From positions 1 through 64,000 of the forward strand of contig NZ_CGIH01000020.1 of NCBI RefSeq assembly GCF_000983115.1: a stretch of DNA of 64,000 bases, in the 5' to 3' direction. This DNA is from Syntrophomonas zehnderi OL-4. GTDB lineage: Bacteria; Bacillota; Syntrophomonadia; Syntrophomonadales; Syntrophomonadaceae. Below, piece after piece: positions 7,003 through 16,720 of the stretch. The notes beneath the pieces were generated by a model. The model did not search any database. It was not told the DNA's origin and saw only the letters and a program-made list of their open reading frames with translations. The first letter of the stretch is position 1. Every line of letters starts with the position of its first letter. Made by a program: the position numbers and the translations under genes.

Positions 7003-9297
7003 ATGAGAACGTCAGTTATTGGTTACCCGAGGGTAGGAAATTCGCGGGAATTAAAATTCGCAACCGAGAAGTATTTTGAAGGGGTTTTATCGGCAGCGCA
7101 GCTTCAAGAAACGGCTACCCTACTTAGAAATGCACATTGGCAAGCTCAGTTTGAAAATGGGATTGATTTCATACCGTCCAACGATTTTTCTTTTTACGAC
7201 AATATGCTGGATACCGCGGTTCTGCTTAATGTAGTTCCCAAACGGTACCGCGATTTACGGCTTGAACCTCTAACTGAGTATTTTGCCATGGCGAGAGGTT
7301 ATCAAGGTGTAAACGGAGACGTAAAGGCTTTGGCCATGAAAAAGTGGTTTAATACAAATTACCATTATATAGTGCCGGAGATTGAGGATGATACGGAAAT
7401 TACGTTGGCGGGAACGAAGCCGTTTGATGAATTCCTGGAAGCGAAGAATCTGGGGATTGTGACCAAACCGGTTATGATCGGAGCTTTTAGCTTTATAAAA
7501 CTCACAAAATTCACCGGCCGTAAAACATTGGCTGATTTCATTACAGATATTATCGAAGCATACTCAAAGATTCTTATAAAATTTAATGATTTAGGTGTGG
7601 AATGGATACAATTTGACGAACCCGCGCTGGTTATGGACTTGACCGCGGATGACATTGCTCTGTTAATTAGAGTTTACAGTGAAATCCTTTTGGCAAAAGG
7701 CGGTAGCAAGGTGCTTTTGCAAACCTATTTCGGCGATATACGCGACTGTTACCAGGAGGTTATCGCTCTGCCTTTTGATGGTATAGGATTAGATTTTATT
7801 GAAGGTAAAAAAACCCTGGAATTGGTTCAACGCTTTGGGTTTCCTGCCGACAAAACCCTTTTTGCCGGTTTGGTCAATGGCAAAAATATCTGGCGAAACC
7901 ACTATGAGCATACGTTGCATATCCTCGCAGAATTGGGTAAATCTGTCCCTGATATTGTTTTGGGTACCTCCTGTTCGCTGCTGCACGTACCGTATACTTT
8001 AAAAAATGAAAGTTCCCTGTCTGATGAATATAAAAAATATTTTTCCTTTGCGGAGGAAAAATTGACTGAACTGGCTGAGCTAAAAAGGATAAGCTCAAGC
8101 GAAGTCCCGGTCAAGGTTTCTGAATATATTGAAAACAGCAGGCTCTTTCAGGCCAGCAGGTTCTGTCCAAACGCCTCTGTGCAATCTGCAGTTTCCTCAC
8201 TTTCCCCGGATGATTTCATCAGACAGCCTGCATTTAATGAACGTGAGAAAATCCAGCAGGCGATGCTTGATCTTCCCTTGCTGCCAACTACAACCATCGG
8301 TTCATTCCCGCAGACGGCAGAGGTCAAAGCGAACCGTGCAAATTTTAAAAACGGCAAAATTAATTTAACTCAGTACATTAAATTTAACAAAGAAAAAATA
8401 GCCGAATGTGTTGCACTGCAGGAGAAAATCGGACTTGACGTGCTTGTTCATGGTGAATTTGAGCGTAACGACATGGTTGAGTATTTCGGCGAATGCCTTG
8501 CGGGATTCCTTTTTACAGAAAAAGCCTGGGTGCAATCTTACGGAACCAGGTGTGTTAAACCGCCAATTATATGGGGGGATATTTCCCGCTCCCAACCCAT
8601 GACGGTTGATTATAGCGTATATGCTCAATCGCTTACCACGAAACACATGAAGGGTATGCTTACCGGACCCGTCACGATTTTAAACTGGTCGTTCCCCCGT
8701 GAGGACATTTCTTTGCAAGATTGCGCCTTTCAGATCGCACTTGCTCTTCGGGACGAGGTGCTTGATCTTGAAGCCAACGGCATTAAAATAATCCAAATTG
8801 ACGAGGCAGCACTTCGGGAAAAGCTTCCGCTGCGAAAAAGTGATTGGCATCGTGAATACCTGGACTGGGCAATTCCTGCATTCAGGCTTGTTCACAGTGG
8901 TGTTAAGGCACAGACTCAAATTCATACCCATATGTGCTACAGCGAATTCAGCGATATTATCAGGGATATTGATAATATGGACGCTGATGTTATCACCTTC
9001 GAGGCTTCCCGTTCAGATCTAGCAATTATTGATGTATTGAATCAGTGCGCCTTTAAAACCAAGGTGGGGCCGGGTGTCTATGATATCCATTCGCCGAGGA
9101 TTCCCAGTACCGAAGAAATCAAGGCAGCACTTTCAAGGATGCTTGAAAAAATCCCCCAGGAAAATCTCTGGGTAAATCCGGACTGCGGGCTAAAAACGAG
9201 AGGAAATGCGGAAACGGTTGCGAGCCTGAATAACCTCGTGGCTGCTGCCCAAGAAATCAGGAGGAGTTTGCACAATGAAAACATCTGCAATCTTTAA
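7003..9297 (+). CDS. metE: Cobalamin-independent methionine synthase
   Basis: MetE (764 residues) transfers the methyl group of 5-methyltetrahydropteroyl-triglutamate to homocysteine, giving methionine. The N-terminal half begins TSVIGYPRVGNSRELK. The catalytic C-terminal barrel starts at LPTTTIGSFPQT. Zinc ligands are visible as H643 and C645 in HTHMCYSEF, the Glu in TFEASRS, and the Cys in NPDCGLKTRG. The frame is open from 6961, but ATG 7003 has GGAAGGTGA at the right distance and gives the usual N-terminus. metF overlaps its end by 23 bp, so both are co-translated. Confidence 0.97.
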   Translation: MRTSVIGYPRVGNSRELKFATEKYFEGVLSAAQLQETATLLRNAHWQAQFENGIDFIPSNDFSFYDNMLDTAVLLNVVPKRYRDLRLEPLTEYFAMARGYQGVNGDVKALAMKKWFNTNYHYIVPEIEDDTEITLAGTKPFDEFLEAKNLGIVTKPVMIGAFSFIKLTKFTGRKTLADFITDIIEAYSKILIKFNDLGVEWIQFDEPALVMDLTADDIALLIRVYSEILLAKGGSKVLLQTYFGDIRDCYQEVIALPFDGIGLDFIEGKKTLELVQRFGFPADKTLFAGLVNGKNIWRNHYEHTLHILAELGKSVPDIVLGTSCSLLHVPYTLKNESSLSDEYKKYFSFAEEKLTELAELKRISSSEVPVKVSEYIENSRLFQASRFCPNASVQSAVSSLSPDDFIRQPAFNEREKIQQAMLDLPLLPTTTIGSFPQTAEVKANRANFKNGKINLTQYIKFNKEKIAECVALQEKIGLDVLVHGEFERNDMVEYFGECLAGFLFTEKAWVQSYGTRCVKPPIIWGDISRSQPMTVDYSVYAQSLTTKHMKGMLTGPVTILNWSFPREDISLQDCAFQIALALRDEVLDLEANGIKIIQIDEAALREKLPLRKSDWHREYLDWAIPAFRLVHSGVKAQTQIHTHMCYSEFSDIIRDIDNMDADVITFEASRSDLAIIDVLNQCAFKTKVGPGVYDIHSPRIPSTEEIKAALSRMLEKIPQENLWVNPDCGLKTRGNAETVASLNNLVAAAQEIRRSLHNENICNL

Positions 9298-10138
9298 ATA
9301 CAAAAAAGTGCTGTCGCTGGAAATTTTTCCGCCCAAGCGAACAGCCCCTATTGACACGATTTACCATACCCTCGATGAGTTAAAAGGCTTAAATCCAGAA
9401 TTCATCAGTGTTACTTATGGAGCAGGCGGAAGTGAAAATAACGATGCAACCCTGGAAATCGCATCAGCTATTAAAAACCATTACGGTATCGAGAGTGTTG
9501 CGCATCTTCCCTGCATCAATCTCACAAAAAGTGAAGTGCTGTTTATGCTGGAAGGCTTAAAAAAAGCAGGCATCGAGAATATTTTGGCCCTGCGCGGTGA
9601 TGTGAGCTCCGAATTTCCCCCCAAGCAGGATTTCAGGTATGCCAGCGACTTAATTTCATTCATCAAGCAAAACGGTGACTTTAATATAATCGGCGCGTGT
9701 TATCCAGAGGGGCACAGTGAATGTCCCAGTCTTATTGATGACATACGCAATCTAAAAACGAAGGTGGATGCCGGAACCGATCAGCTGATTACCCAGCTTT
9801 TTTTCGACAACAGCTACTTTTATGCATTTCGGGAACGGGCCAGTATCGCAGGTATAAACGTACCGATTCAAGCGGGAATTATGCCGGTCGTAAACAAAAA
9901 ACAAATTGAAAGGATGGTATCGCTGTGCGGCGTAAAGCTACCTAAAAAGTTTATAACCATGATGGAGAAATATGAGAACAATCCTGTAGCCATGCGTGAT
10001 GCGGGAATTGCCTATGCGGTTGATCAAATTGTTGACCTGATAGCCCAGGACGTGGATGGAATACATTTATATACGATGAACAATCCCTATATTGCCCAGA
10101 GAATTTACGCAGCCATTAGCACTCTGCTGGCAGCGTAA
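9275..10138 (+). CDS. metF: Methylenetetrahydrofolate reductase
   Basis: MetF (287 residues) is an FAD-containing TIM-barrel enzyme that reduces 5,10-methylenetetrahydrofolate to 5-methyltetrahydrofolate. Family signatures are SLEIFPPK near the N-terminus, SVTYGAGGS, the conserved HLPCINLT strand, NILALRGD, and the QLFFDNSYF segment. The start lies inside the metE end, preceded by AGGAGGAG. Coupled to metE it supplies the methyl donor for methionine synthesis. The length matches clostridial MetF, which lacks the regulatory domain of eukaryotes. Confidence 0.95.
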   Translation: MKTSAIFKYKKVLSLEIFPPKRTAPIDTIYHTLDELKGLNPEFISVTYGAGGSENNDATLEIASAIKNHYGIESVAHLPCINLTKSEVLFMLEGLKKAGIENILALRGDVSSEFPPKQDFRYASDLISFIKQNGDFNIIGACYPEGHSECPSLIDDIRNLKTKVDAGTDQLITQLFFDNSYFYAFRERASIAGINVPIQAGIMPVVNKKQIERMVSLCGVKLPKKFITMMEKYENNPVAMRDAGIAYAVDQIVDLIAQDVDGIHLYTMNNPYIAQRIYAAISTLLAA

Positions 10139-10167
10139 CCTAAGGGGCCTTTCCTATTCGGGCAGGC

Positions 10168-11091
10168 TTATGACAAGACAGTGTAACCGTATTCAAAAAT
10201 CAAGCGCTTCAACTCTACAATATAATCCGAGGCAATCGCACTTAAATGGGCTTTCTCATTTGCTATCCAGCCCACCAGCATTTTTTCTTCCGTCTCCAAA
10301 GGCACGGAAATTATGTTGTCGCCGTTTAAATCGCTGTTTAGAACACCAGTGCAAATCGTATATCCATTCAGGCCGATCAGCAGATTAAAAAGCGTTGCGC
10401 GATCGCTGACATAAATGGTTTTCTTGTGGGGAGCGGTACTTAAAATCTCCTCTGAAAAGTAAAACGAGTTATTTTCGCCTTGCTCAAATGCCAGGAAAGG
10501 AAAACCGTCCAAATCTTCCAGAGTCACTGATTTTTCCCTAGCCAGCGGATGAGCCGAACTGATAAAAACATGTGGATCAGCTTCAAAAAGAGGGTTAAAG
10601 TGTAGATGATTTTCCTTTAAGAGCTTATTTAGCACTTGTTTATTAAAATCACTGAAGTAAATAATGCCTATCTCGCTCCGAAGATTCTTAACGTCTTCAA
10701 TTATTTCAAAGGTTCTAGTCTCCCGAAGCGTAAATGTGTACTCATCCACATCCAATGCCTTAAGGAGATTGACAAAGGCGTTGACAGCGAAAGCGTAATG
10801 TTGCGTTGAAACCGAGCAGAGCTGTTTGGTAGGCTTTTTACCCAGATAGCGCTGTTCCAGAAGTTCAACCTGTTCTATAACCTGGCGCGCATAGGATAGA
10901 AATTCCGTTCCATCCACAGATAAAGAAATCCCTTTGGGGGTTCGGTAAAATATCTCCAGGCCCAGTTCGGCTTCCAACTCTTTGACGGCATTTGAAAGGC
11001 TTGGCTGGGAGATAAAAAGCTGTTTGGCGGCTTCGGAAATTGAACCGCATTCAACTATTTTTATAATGTATCTTAATTGTTGAAGTGTCAT
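10168..11091 (-). CDS. LysR family regulator, MetR/MtaR/CmbR-like
   Basis: This 307-residue LysR-type regulator has an N-terminal helix-turn-helix (LRYIIKIVECGSISEAAKQLFISQPSLSNAVKELEAELG, residues 5-43) and a C-terminal two-lobed effector domain. It lies convergent to metE-metF with only 29 bp between stops. The MET-box-like palindrome before metE is the type of site used by MtaR/MetR LysR proteins. It probably activates metE-metF in response to methionine or a sulfur metabolite. That target is inferred from proximity and site type. Confidence 0.88.
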   Translation of the reverse strand: MTLQQLRYIIKIVECGSISEAAKQLFISQPSLSNAVKELEAELGLEIFYRTPKGISLSVDGTEFLSYARQVIEQVELLEQRYLGKKPTKQLCSVSTQHYAFAVNAFVNLLKALDVDEYTFTLRETRTFEIIEDVKNLRSEIGIIYFSDFNKQVLNKLLKENHLHFNPLFEADPHVFISSAHPLAREKSVTLEDLDGFPFLAFEQGENNSFYFSEEILSTAPHKKTIYVSDRATLFNLLIGLNGYTICTGVLNSDLNGDNIISVPLETEEKMLVGWIANEKAHLSAIASDYIVELKRLIFEYGYTVLS

Positions 11092-11498
11092 CGTTCATCC
11101 TACTTACTATCATTTTTTATCACAGATGTTAAACAGTGAAAATACCATATACACATTATATATAAAAATTCTATTTTCTGCTTAATTACCCTGTCTTCAT
11201 ACCTAACTGAATCATATATTTTGTCATCCACTGTGAAATTCCCCCAAAAGGCATCTAATAAATTAGTTAAAACTCAAGTACCTGCGTCCTCTTTGCTTTA
11301 TTCAAATGTATGTATCTGGAAAAATACTGGTTTAAGTACTAATCTCTAAAAAACTGGAGGAATCGTTTCCAAACAGACTAGAAAAGGTCATGAGAACCCT
11401 GAAAGGCAAACAGACTTATTCATTTGCAGGAAATATTATTTACGTGTCGAATACTTGCAGTTAATTTGACTAAACAATTATAACTTCGAGCCTGCACG
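11092..11498. other. AT-rich intergenic stretch before the first leader RNA
   Basis: About 400 bp hold the promoter region of the LysR gene on one side and presumably the promoter of the leader RNA on the other. No gene or clear repeat is seen. Confidence 0.35.
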
Positions 11499-11615
11499 CC
11501 TAAAGTTTATATCAGGGTTAGTGTACGCCGAGAAACGGGCGAGCCTCCTGATGTGGAAAGGAGTAAAAAAAAGGCATATTAAAGCCCGGCTAATACTTTT
11601 TGCCGGGTATTATTT
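11499..11615 (+). ncRNA. Unassigned structured leader RNA, copy A
   Basis: A 41-nt core (11523-11563) reads GTAC, a small hairpin with AGAAAC in its loop region, GCCTCC, then TGTGGAAAGGAG. It shares 30 of 41 bases and exact internal spacing with copy B at 16756-16796. A CCTAAAG box (11499-11505) precedes both copies. ATCAGG (11511-11516) can pair with CCTGAT (11547-11552), whereas CTCC can pair with GGAG, which suggests alternative folds. A hairpin GCCCGGC/GCCGGGT (11584-11608) followed by ATTATTTT resembles a terminator. It matches no riboswitch class I can name with confidence. Confidence 0.55.
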
Positions 11616-11718
11616 TGGCCTTTAATAAGGTGAGGGGGATAGTAAAGATTAAATTACCTTATCCATAATTCAGGCAAGAATAGCTCCGGTAGCATTATTA
11701 TTAGGGGGAGATTTGGAA

Positions 11719-12501
11719 TTGACAGGATGCAAAATTAAAAACATTTTTAGAAAAACGTTGATTACTACACTGGTGTTTTTATGCTCTGTTATCCTGGCCA
11801 TCCCAGTACTAGCAGGGCAGGGTGATGGCAGCGGAGGAGGTAAAAACGAGTTCTTAGCTCTGGTTAGCTCAAATCCGCTTGATGGCCAAAAAGATGTAGC
11901 TTTGCCAGTGAAGATAAAAATGACTTTCAGCAAGAACGTGGTTTATATGACGGTTCGGGATAATAACAGTAAATGTTTTACCATGTATTCTCAAAATGGC
12001 AAACAAGTACCTATCGAAGTACTAATGGCAGATGATCAGATAGAATTTGATAAAAGACGGGACATAGAAGTTAAGCCTCTACAGGAACTGAAAACAGGTA
12101 CTAGATATACGGTAAAGGTAGCCCCCCAGTTGGAATCAAAAAGCGGAGTAAAATTGGGGAAAGAGACTACGTTAAGTTTTACTACTGAAGGTGTTCTAGC
12201 AACTGAGGAAAACTTGCCAGCATTCACCAGTAAAGATACGGTTACAAAAAGTACTACTGGCGATTCATATGAACCGAAAGCCCCGGACAGCGAGCTAGCA
12301 AGGAATGAGAAGCCGGGCAAAAACCCGGAACAGGTAGCAGAATCGAAAGCAAAAGATAGTGAAAAAAACGCAACTAAGCTGACAGGAAGCATTACCAGTT
12401 CAAAAGAAATCAGCAATAGGGGTATTATAGGAATTGTCGCAGCTATTATTATTGCTCTCGCACTGGTTTATGTAATTTATAGAAAAAATGGTAAGCAGTA
12501 A
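11719..12501 (+). CDS. Membrane-anchored protein with SbsA-like Ig domain (Big_5 type)
   Basis: This roughly 260-residue exported protein has a signal segment (TLITTLVFLCSVILAIPVLAG), one SbsA/Big_5-like Ig domain (about residues 45-155, from SSNPLDGQKDVALPVKIKMTFSKNV to TTLSFTTEG), a charged linker, and a C-terminal membrane anchor (GIIGIVAAIIIALALVYVIY) with a basic tail. The Ig domain has a CFTMY motif and VPI strand that recur in the SLH protein at 20422. TTG 11719 has the best distance to AGGGGGAG; TTG 11713 is the alternative. It precedes a FecCD-type importer and could hold ligand at the surface, which is speculative. Confidence 0.75.
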   Translation: MTGCKIKNIFRKTLITTLVFLCSVILAIPVLAGQGDGSGGGKNEFLALVSSNPLDGQKDVALPVKIKMTFSKNVVYMTVRDNNSKCFTMYSQNGKQVPIEVLMADDQIEFDKRRDIEVKPLQELKTGTRYTVKVAPQLESKSGVKLGKETTLSFTTEGVLATEENLPAFTSKDTVTKSTTGDSYEPKAPDSELARNEKPGKNPEQVAESKAKDSEKNATKLTGSITSSKEISNRGIIGIVAAIIIALALVYVIYRKNGKQ

Positions 12502-12570
12502 AGGCATGATAAAATATAGCAGTTTCATTTTACAACTGGTTAGCTTTATACCCATACACAGGTGTTTCCT

Positions 12571-13605
12571 ATGAACGGCAATTATCTAGAGGATAATACA
12601 CATAAAAGGAGATTAACCTACCTGTTGTTGGTAGTTGCGCCCCTGGCCTTTATTTTTGTATCCCTTTTTTTGGGCCGGTATCCGGTATCAATCTCCGATG
12701 TTATCTACATATTGTGGTGCAAAATATCCGGGACTCCCTGCAGCCTGCCTGAAATATGTCAGACCATAGTATGGGACATCCGCTTGCCCCGTGCTATTCT
12801 AGGGGCTATGGTGGGCGGTTGCTTGGCTGTAAGCGGTGCTGCTTTCCAGGGAATATTTCGTAATCCCCTGGTAAATTCAGGTATTTTGGGGGTCAGTTCC
12901 GGGGCAGGATTCGGTGCAGCTTTGGCCATCATATTATTTAACGCTACTGCCCCCACCTATATTTTTGCCTTTGCTTTCGGTATCCTGGCGGTGGTATTAA
13001 GTTATCTTATTGCCCAGGTATATAATGCTACTCCTACTATTATGCTGGTTCTGGGCGGGGTTATTGTATCGTCGGTTTTTTCTGCGCTCATATCCCTAAC
13101 CAAATATGTTGCTGATCCTATGGATCAGTTACCGGCCATTGTCTTTTGGCTTATGGGCAGTTTGGCATCGGCCCGATATCAGGATATTTCCATAGCCGGA
13201 ATTCCGATGTTAATTGGCATTTCGGGATTACTGGCCATTAGATGGAGAATTAATGTAATGTCCATGGGGGATAAAGAAGCCCAATCCCTGGGCATCAACC
13301 CGGTTATTAATAAAGGTATTGTTATTGCCTGTGCTACCCTGGCAACCGCCGGAGCTGTTTGCGTAAGCGGTATCATCGGCTGGGTAGGGTTGGTCATGCC
13401 TCATATAGGTCGTATGCTAGTGGGTAATGACAACCGGATATTGATACCTACCAGTTTATCCCTGGGGGCCTGTTTTCTTATCCTAGTAGATAATCTGGGA
13501 CGAATGCTGACCGGCTCGGAAATACCATTGGGGATTCTTACTGCCTTGGTAGGAGCGCCCTTTTTTGTCTATCTCTTGAAAATAACTAAAGGGGGAGGAT
13601 GGTAG
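12571..13605 (+). CDS. FecCD/BtuC-type ABC importer permease
   Basis: This 344-residue permease belongs to the family importing iron chelates, heme, cobalamin or molybdate. It has around ten membrane segments. The conserved VWDIRLPRAILGAMVGGCLAVSGAAFQGIFRNPL and the cytoplasmic coupling motif VSGIIGWVGLVMPHIGRML(V) are both present. ATG 12571 follows AGGTG and gives a normal N-terminus; the frame opens at GTG 12562. The ATPase gene follows three bases later. Substrate is undetermined. Confidence 0.9.
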   Translation: MNGNYLEDNTHKRRLTYLLLVVAPLAFIFVSLFLGRYPVSISDVIYILWCKISGTPCSLPEICQTIVWDIRLPRAILGAMVGGCLAVSGAAFQGIFRNPLVNSGILGVSSGAGFGAALAIILFNATAPTYIFAFAFGILAVVLSYLIAQVYNATPTIMLVLGGVIVSSVFSALISLTKYVADPMDQLPAIVFWLMGSLASARYQDISIAGIPMLIGISGLLAIRWRINVMSMGDKEAQSLGINPVINKGIVIACATLATAGAVCVSGIIGWVGLVMPHIGRMLVGNDNRILIPTSLSLGACFLILVDNLGRMLTGSEIPLGILTALVGAPFFVYLLKITKGGGW

Positions 13606-13608
13606 GCC

Positions 13609-14454
13609 ATGGCTTTAATTGAGGCTCGGGGAGTTGAATTTGGCTATAATGGCATTCCCCTTTTCCAGAATATTAATTTCAGTATTGAGTCTGGTGAACT
13701 TTTTTGTCTGTTAGGTCCTAATGGTTGTGGCAAAACCACACTCCTGGATTGTATCCTGGGTCATTTAAAACCACTGAAGGGGGAAATATTACTAAATGAC
13801 AGTAATATCAGCCGAATTCGCCCGGAGCAGATTGCCCGGCAGGTAGCTTATGTACCTCAAAACCATGAAAAAACCTTTCCTTATCGGGTGTTGGATGTGG
13901 TACTTATGGGACGGGCAGCTTATATCGGCATGTTTGATCGACCGGGGGAAGAAGATTTGGCTATTGCCGAAGAAGCATTGGCAACGGTAGGTATAACCCA
14001 CTTGAAAGATCGCCGTTATACCCAGTTAAGTGGCGGGGAAGTACAACTGGTAATGGTAGCCCGGGCTCTGGCACAGAGAACTCCGGTTATTGTTATGGAT
14101 GAACCTACAGCCCATTTAGATTTCAAACATGAATTGGTGATTATGGAAAAGGTAGTGGAGCTGGTACGGGAACAGGGTTTGACAATCCTGATGGCCACAC
14201 ATTTCCCTAACCATTGCTTTTATTTTGAAAATAGTGGACTTATAACCAGGGTAGCTTTGATGAGCAATATGAACTTTCTGGCGCTGGGAAGTCCCAGCGA
14301 AGTCCTCTCTGAAGAGAACCTAAAGCAGTTGTATTATGTTAATACCCGGGTGGTATCGTTTCCGGTGGATGTAAACCAGGAAATCAAACAGATTATTGCT
14401 ATTAGTACGACTGATTCCAGGCATGAAGATAAACAGGGAAGGAGTGTATTATGA
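13609..14454 (+). CDS. ABC importer ATP-binding protein (FecE/BtuD type)
   Basis: This 281-residue ATPase drives the permease at 12571. Walker A is GPNGCGKTT (residues 37-45), the signature is LSGGEVQLV (usual Q replaced by E), Walker B is VIVMDEPTAHLDF, and the switch His lies in MATHFPNH. The final bases ATGA overlap the start of the binding-protein gene, so the three genes are translationally linked. Confidence 0.9.
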   Translation: MALIEARGVEFGYNGIPLFQNINFSIESGELFCLLGPNGCGKTTLLDCILGHLKPLKGEILLNDSNISRIRPEQIARQVAYVPQNHEKTFPYRVLDVVLMGRAAYIGMFDRPGEEDLAIAEEALATVGITHLKDRRYTQLSGGEVQLVMVARALAQRTPVIVMDEPTAHLDFKHELVIMEKVVELVREQGLTILMATHFPNHCFYFENSGLITRVALMSNMNFLALGSPSEVLSEENLKQLYYVNTRVVSFPVDVNQEIKQIIAISTTDSRHEDKQGRSVL

Positions 14455-15560
14455 AAACACAACGGAAAAATATCTCATTAATCATTATTTTAAATTTACT
14501 TTTAGCCCTAAGCGGCTTAACAGCCGGGTGCAGTAATGAGCATAAAGCGGATCAACCAGCTAAAGTGAGTGAACCTAGCAAAACTATTACCATTACAGAT
14601 TGTATCGGTAGAAATGTCACCATTCCCGCCCATCCGCAGCGGATTGCCTGTCTCTGCCCGGAATCTGGCCACGCCCTGGCTCTGTTCGGACAGGGAGATA
14701 AAATCGTAGCTGGAGTAGGAGGTATGCAGAGGGATTTACTGCTGGTGGAGATGTACCCGCATATCAAAAAAGTTCCCGTACCTAAAAACAGTGGGGTCAT
14801 CAACATTGAAGAACTGGCCAAATGTGAACCGGATATAGCTTTCGTAAAGAGTGATACCGCCCACAACCAGGCTGAAGTAGACAAAATGAATAAAAGTGGT
14901 ATTCCATTCCTGGTTATTGAGTTTAATAATATGAAAGAACAACAAGCGGCTATGACTATGATTGCTAAGGCATTGGGTACCGCCAACCAGGCCCAGAAGT
15001 ATAATCAATATTACCAGCGGTGCCTGGAGCGGGTAGAAGAAAAAATAGCAGCTATACCTGAAAAAGATCGCATTCGGGTTTACCATTCGGTCAATGAAGC
15101 TACCCGCACTGTTACCCGGGGAACATTGCCGGCCGATTGGATACAGGCAGCCGGAGCTAAAAACGTAGCCTTAGACCAGGAACTGAAACTATTTGAAGGT
15201 AAATACTATGCCAGTCTGGAACAGATATTGCTCTGGGATCCGGAATATATTTTAGTTAACGATCCTAATGTAGTGGAATATATTATGAACCACGAGCACT
15301 GGCGGTCTCTGCAGGCAGTTAAAAGTATGCGGGTTCTGGCCCTGCCTAATGGTATTTCCCGATGGGGTCATTTTTCTTCTCTAGAGACTCCACTGGCGGT
15401 AATTTGGACAGCCCAAACCCTGTATCCTGATAAATTTACCGATATCGATATGGTGGTTGAGACTAAATACTTTTATAAGGAATTCTTTCGCCTGGATTTA
15501 AACGATGCAACCGTACAAAAAATACTGAGTAGCGAAGGTATGAGAGTATCGAAAAACTGA
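14451..15560 (+). CDS. ABC importer substrate-binding lipoprotein (TroA/BtuF-like fold)
   Basis: This 369-residue extracellular lipoprotein has a signal peptide ending in the lipobox LTAGC (Cys27). The periplasmic-binding fold of the FecB/BtuF class follows: ITITDCIGRNVTIPAHPQRIACL opens lobe 1, a long helix (KALGTANQAQKYNQYYQRCLERVEEKIA) bridges the lobes, and WGHFSSLETPLAVIWTAQTLYPDKF near the C-terminus is a family hallmark. It captures a metal chelate, tetrapyrrole or oxyanion for the 12571/13609 importer. The ligand cannot be assigned from sequence. Confidence 0.88.
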   Translation: MKTQRKNISLIIILNLLLALSGLTAGCSNEHKADQPAKVSEPSKTITITDCIGRNVTIPAHPQRIACLCPESGHALALFGQGDKIVAGVGGMQRDLLLVEMYPHIKKVPVPKNSGVINIEELAKCEPDIAFVKSDTAHNQAEVDKMNKSGIPFLVIEFNNMKEQQAAMTMIAKALGTANQAQKYNQYYQRCLERVEEKIAAIPEKDRIRVYHSVNEATRTVTRGTLPADWIQAAGAKNVALDQELKLFEGKYYASLEQILLWDPEYILVNDPNVVEYIMNHEHWRSLQAVKSMRVLALPNGISRWGHFSSLETPLAVIWTAQTLYPDKFTDIDMVVETKYFYKEFFRLDLNDATVQKILSSEGMRVSKN

Positions 15561-15829
15561 TAATGGATTAGTTAGAAAATAGATTCACAGATCAGACAGA
15601 TTACATGGAACGATATCTGGACGTTTTGAATCACGTAACCATTTGCATAGGCGGTTGTGTCCTGCGGGCATGAGGGTAGTTTGGAAATAAATGCGATTCA
15701 CACGGTTTTTTAATATTATTAGCGGTAACCTTTTTTATTAAACGAAGCTTATAACAGTAGTTCTCGAAGAGATTTTTCATCGATTGCTTAAGGGTTCTTA
15801 CTTAACTACATTTCAGGGAGGTAACCAAA

Positions 15830-16588
15830 ATGAAAATACTTGTTTCCATTGACGATACCGATAACATTGACGTTAAATGGGGAACAGGGGAACTGGCTTC
15901 TATGTTGGCCGAGGACATTAAAAAAAGGGGTTGGGGTAAGAGCGAACCGGTTACCCGGCATCAATTATTGGTACACCCGGATGTTCCCTATACTTCCCAT
16001 AACAGTTCGATGTGTTTTGCGGCTGATATTGATCCCGCCAGGTTGAGGCAGCTCATCGAATATGCTAGTTATTTCCTGGAGAAGGAAAGAGCCCCGGGTT
16101 CCGATCCCGGACTCTGTGTAGTGGAAATTGACCGCCTGATCCGCCCCGGCTGGCTCATTGCTTTTGGTTATTCTGCCAAACAAGAAGTGCTTACCAAGGA
16201 TTACGCTTATGAATTGGCAGAGGAACTTAACATCCACTTATCTGAACATGGCGGTACCGGAGATGGCATTATCGGAGCACTGGCTGGTGCCGGTCTAAGA
16301 CTCAGCGGTAATGATGGCCGTTTCCGAGGTAAACTTAAAATAAAACCTGAAAACGAAGTGGCCAGTGTGAGTGAAATCTTGACCAAATCTCAGACAAGTA
16401 TCCGGGTGGATTTAGTTAAAAGTTTGGAAACAGGCCATATCCTCAAGAAAAAAGAAATGGTACGGCTTGGCGAAACGGTAAAGCCCGTTCTTCTGGGTGG
16501 TAAATCAGTTTTATTGGTTACTCCTGCAGTAGTTGACCAGGAGGCTGCCTGGATTACCTTATCCAAGACTCAATTAAAGGAGTATTAA
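15830..16588 (+). CDS. TiaS-like protein (DDTD motif, tRNA agmatidine synthetase related)
   Basis: This 252-residue protein opens with ILVSIDDTDNIDVKWGTGELA, matching the start of archaeal TiaS (DDTDSP...), which modifies the wobble base of tRNA-Ile2 with agmatine. VTRHQLLVHPDVPYTSHNSSMCFA continues the similarity, and HGGTGDGIIGALAGAGLRLSGNDGRFRG is a further conserved block. It is much shorter than TiaS (about 420) and lacks the C-terminal OB and zinc domains, so it is probably not the tRNA enzyme. It follows the FecCD importer by 270 bp and has its own AGGGAGGT site. Role unknown. Confidence 0.65.
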   Translation: MKILVSIDDTDNIDVKWGTGELASMLAEDIKKRGWGKSEPVTRHQLLVHPDVPYTSHNSSMCFAADIDPARLRQLIEYASYFLEKERAPGSDPGLCVVEIDRLIRPGWLIAFGYSAKQEVLTKDYAYELAEELNIHLSEHGGTGDGIIGALAGAGLRLSGNDGRFRGKLKIKPENEVASVSEILTKSQTSIRVDLVKSLETGHILKKKEMVRLGETVKPVLLGGKSVLLVTPAVVDQEAAWITLSKTQLKEY

Positions 16589-16720
16589 TTGGCGGCGGCT
16601 TAAGTTATATATAATTCAAAATATTCAGAAATGATTTCCTATATTGCACCTATTTTCATATAGGAGTATAATTTTACAAAATAGAATAATAAATATAAAT
16701 ATTTTTTCCGAACTTAAGGG

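Noticed and set aside
11499-11615. Moco, cobalamin or c-di-GMP-I riboswitch as identity of leader RNA A/B
   Set aside because: GCCTCC and GAAAC recall Moco-type motifs, but the order and the remaining core do not match what I remember. The cobalamin GCCACTG and the GEMM GGGCAAACC motifs are absent. Left unassigned.
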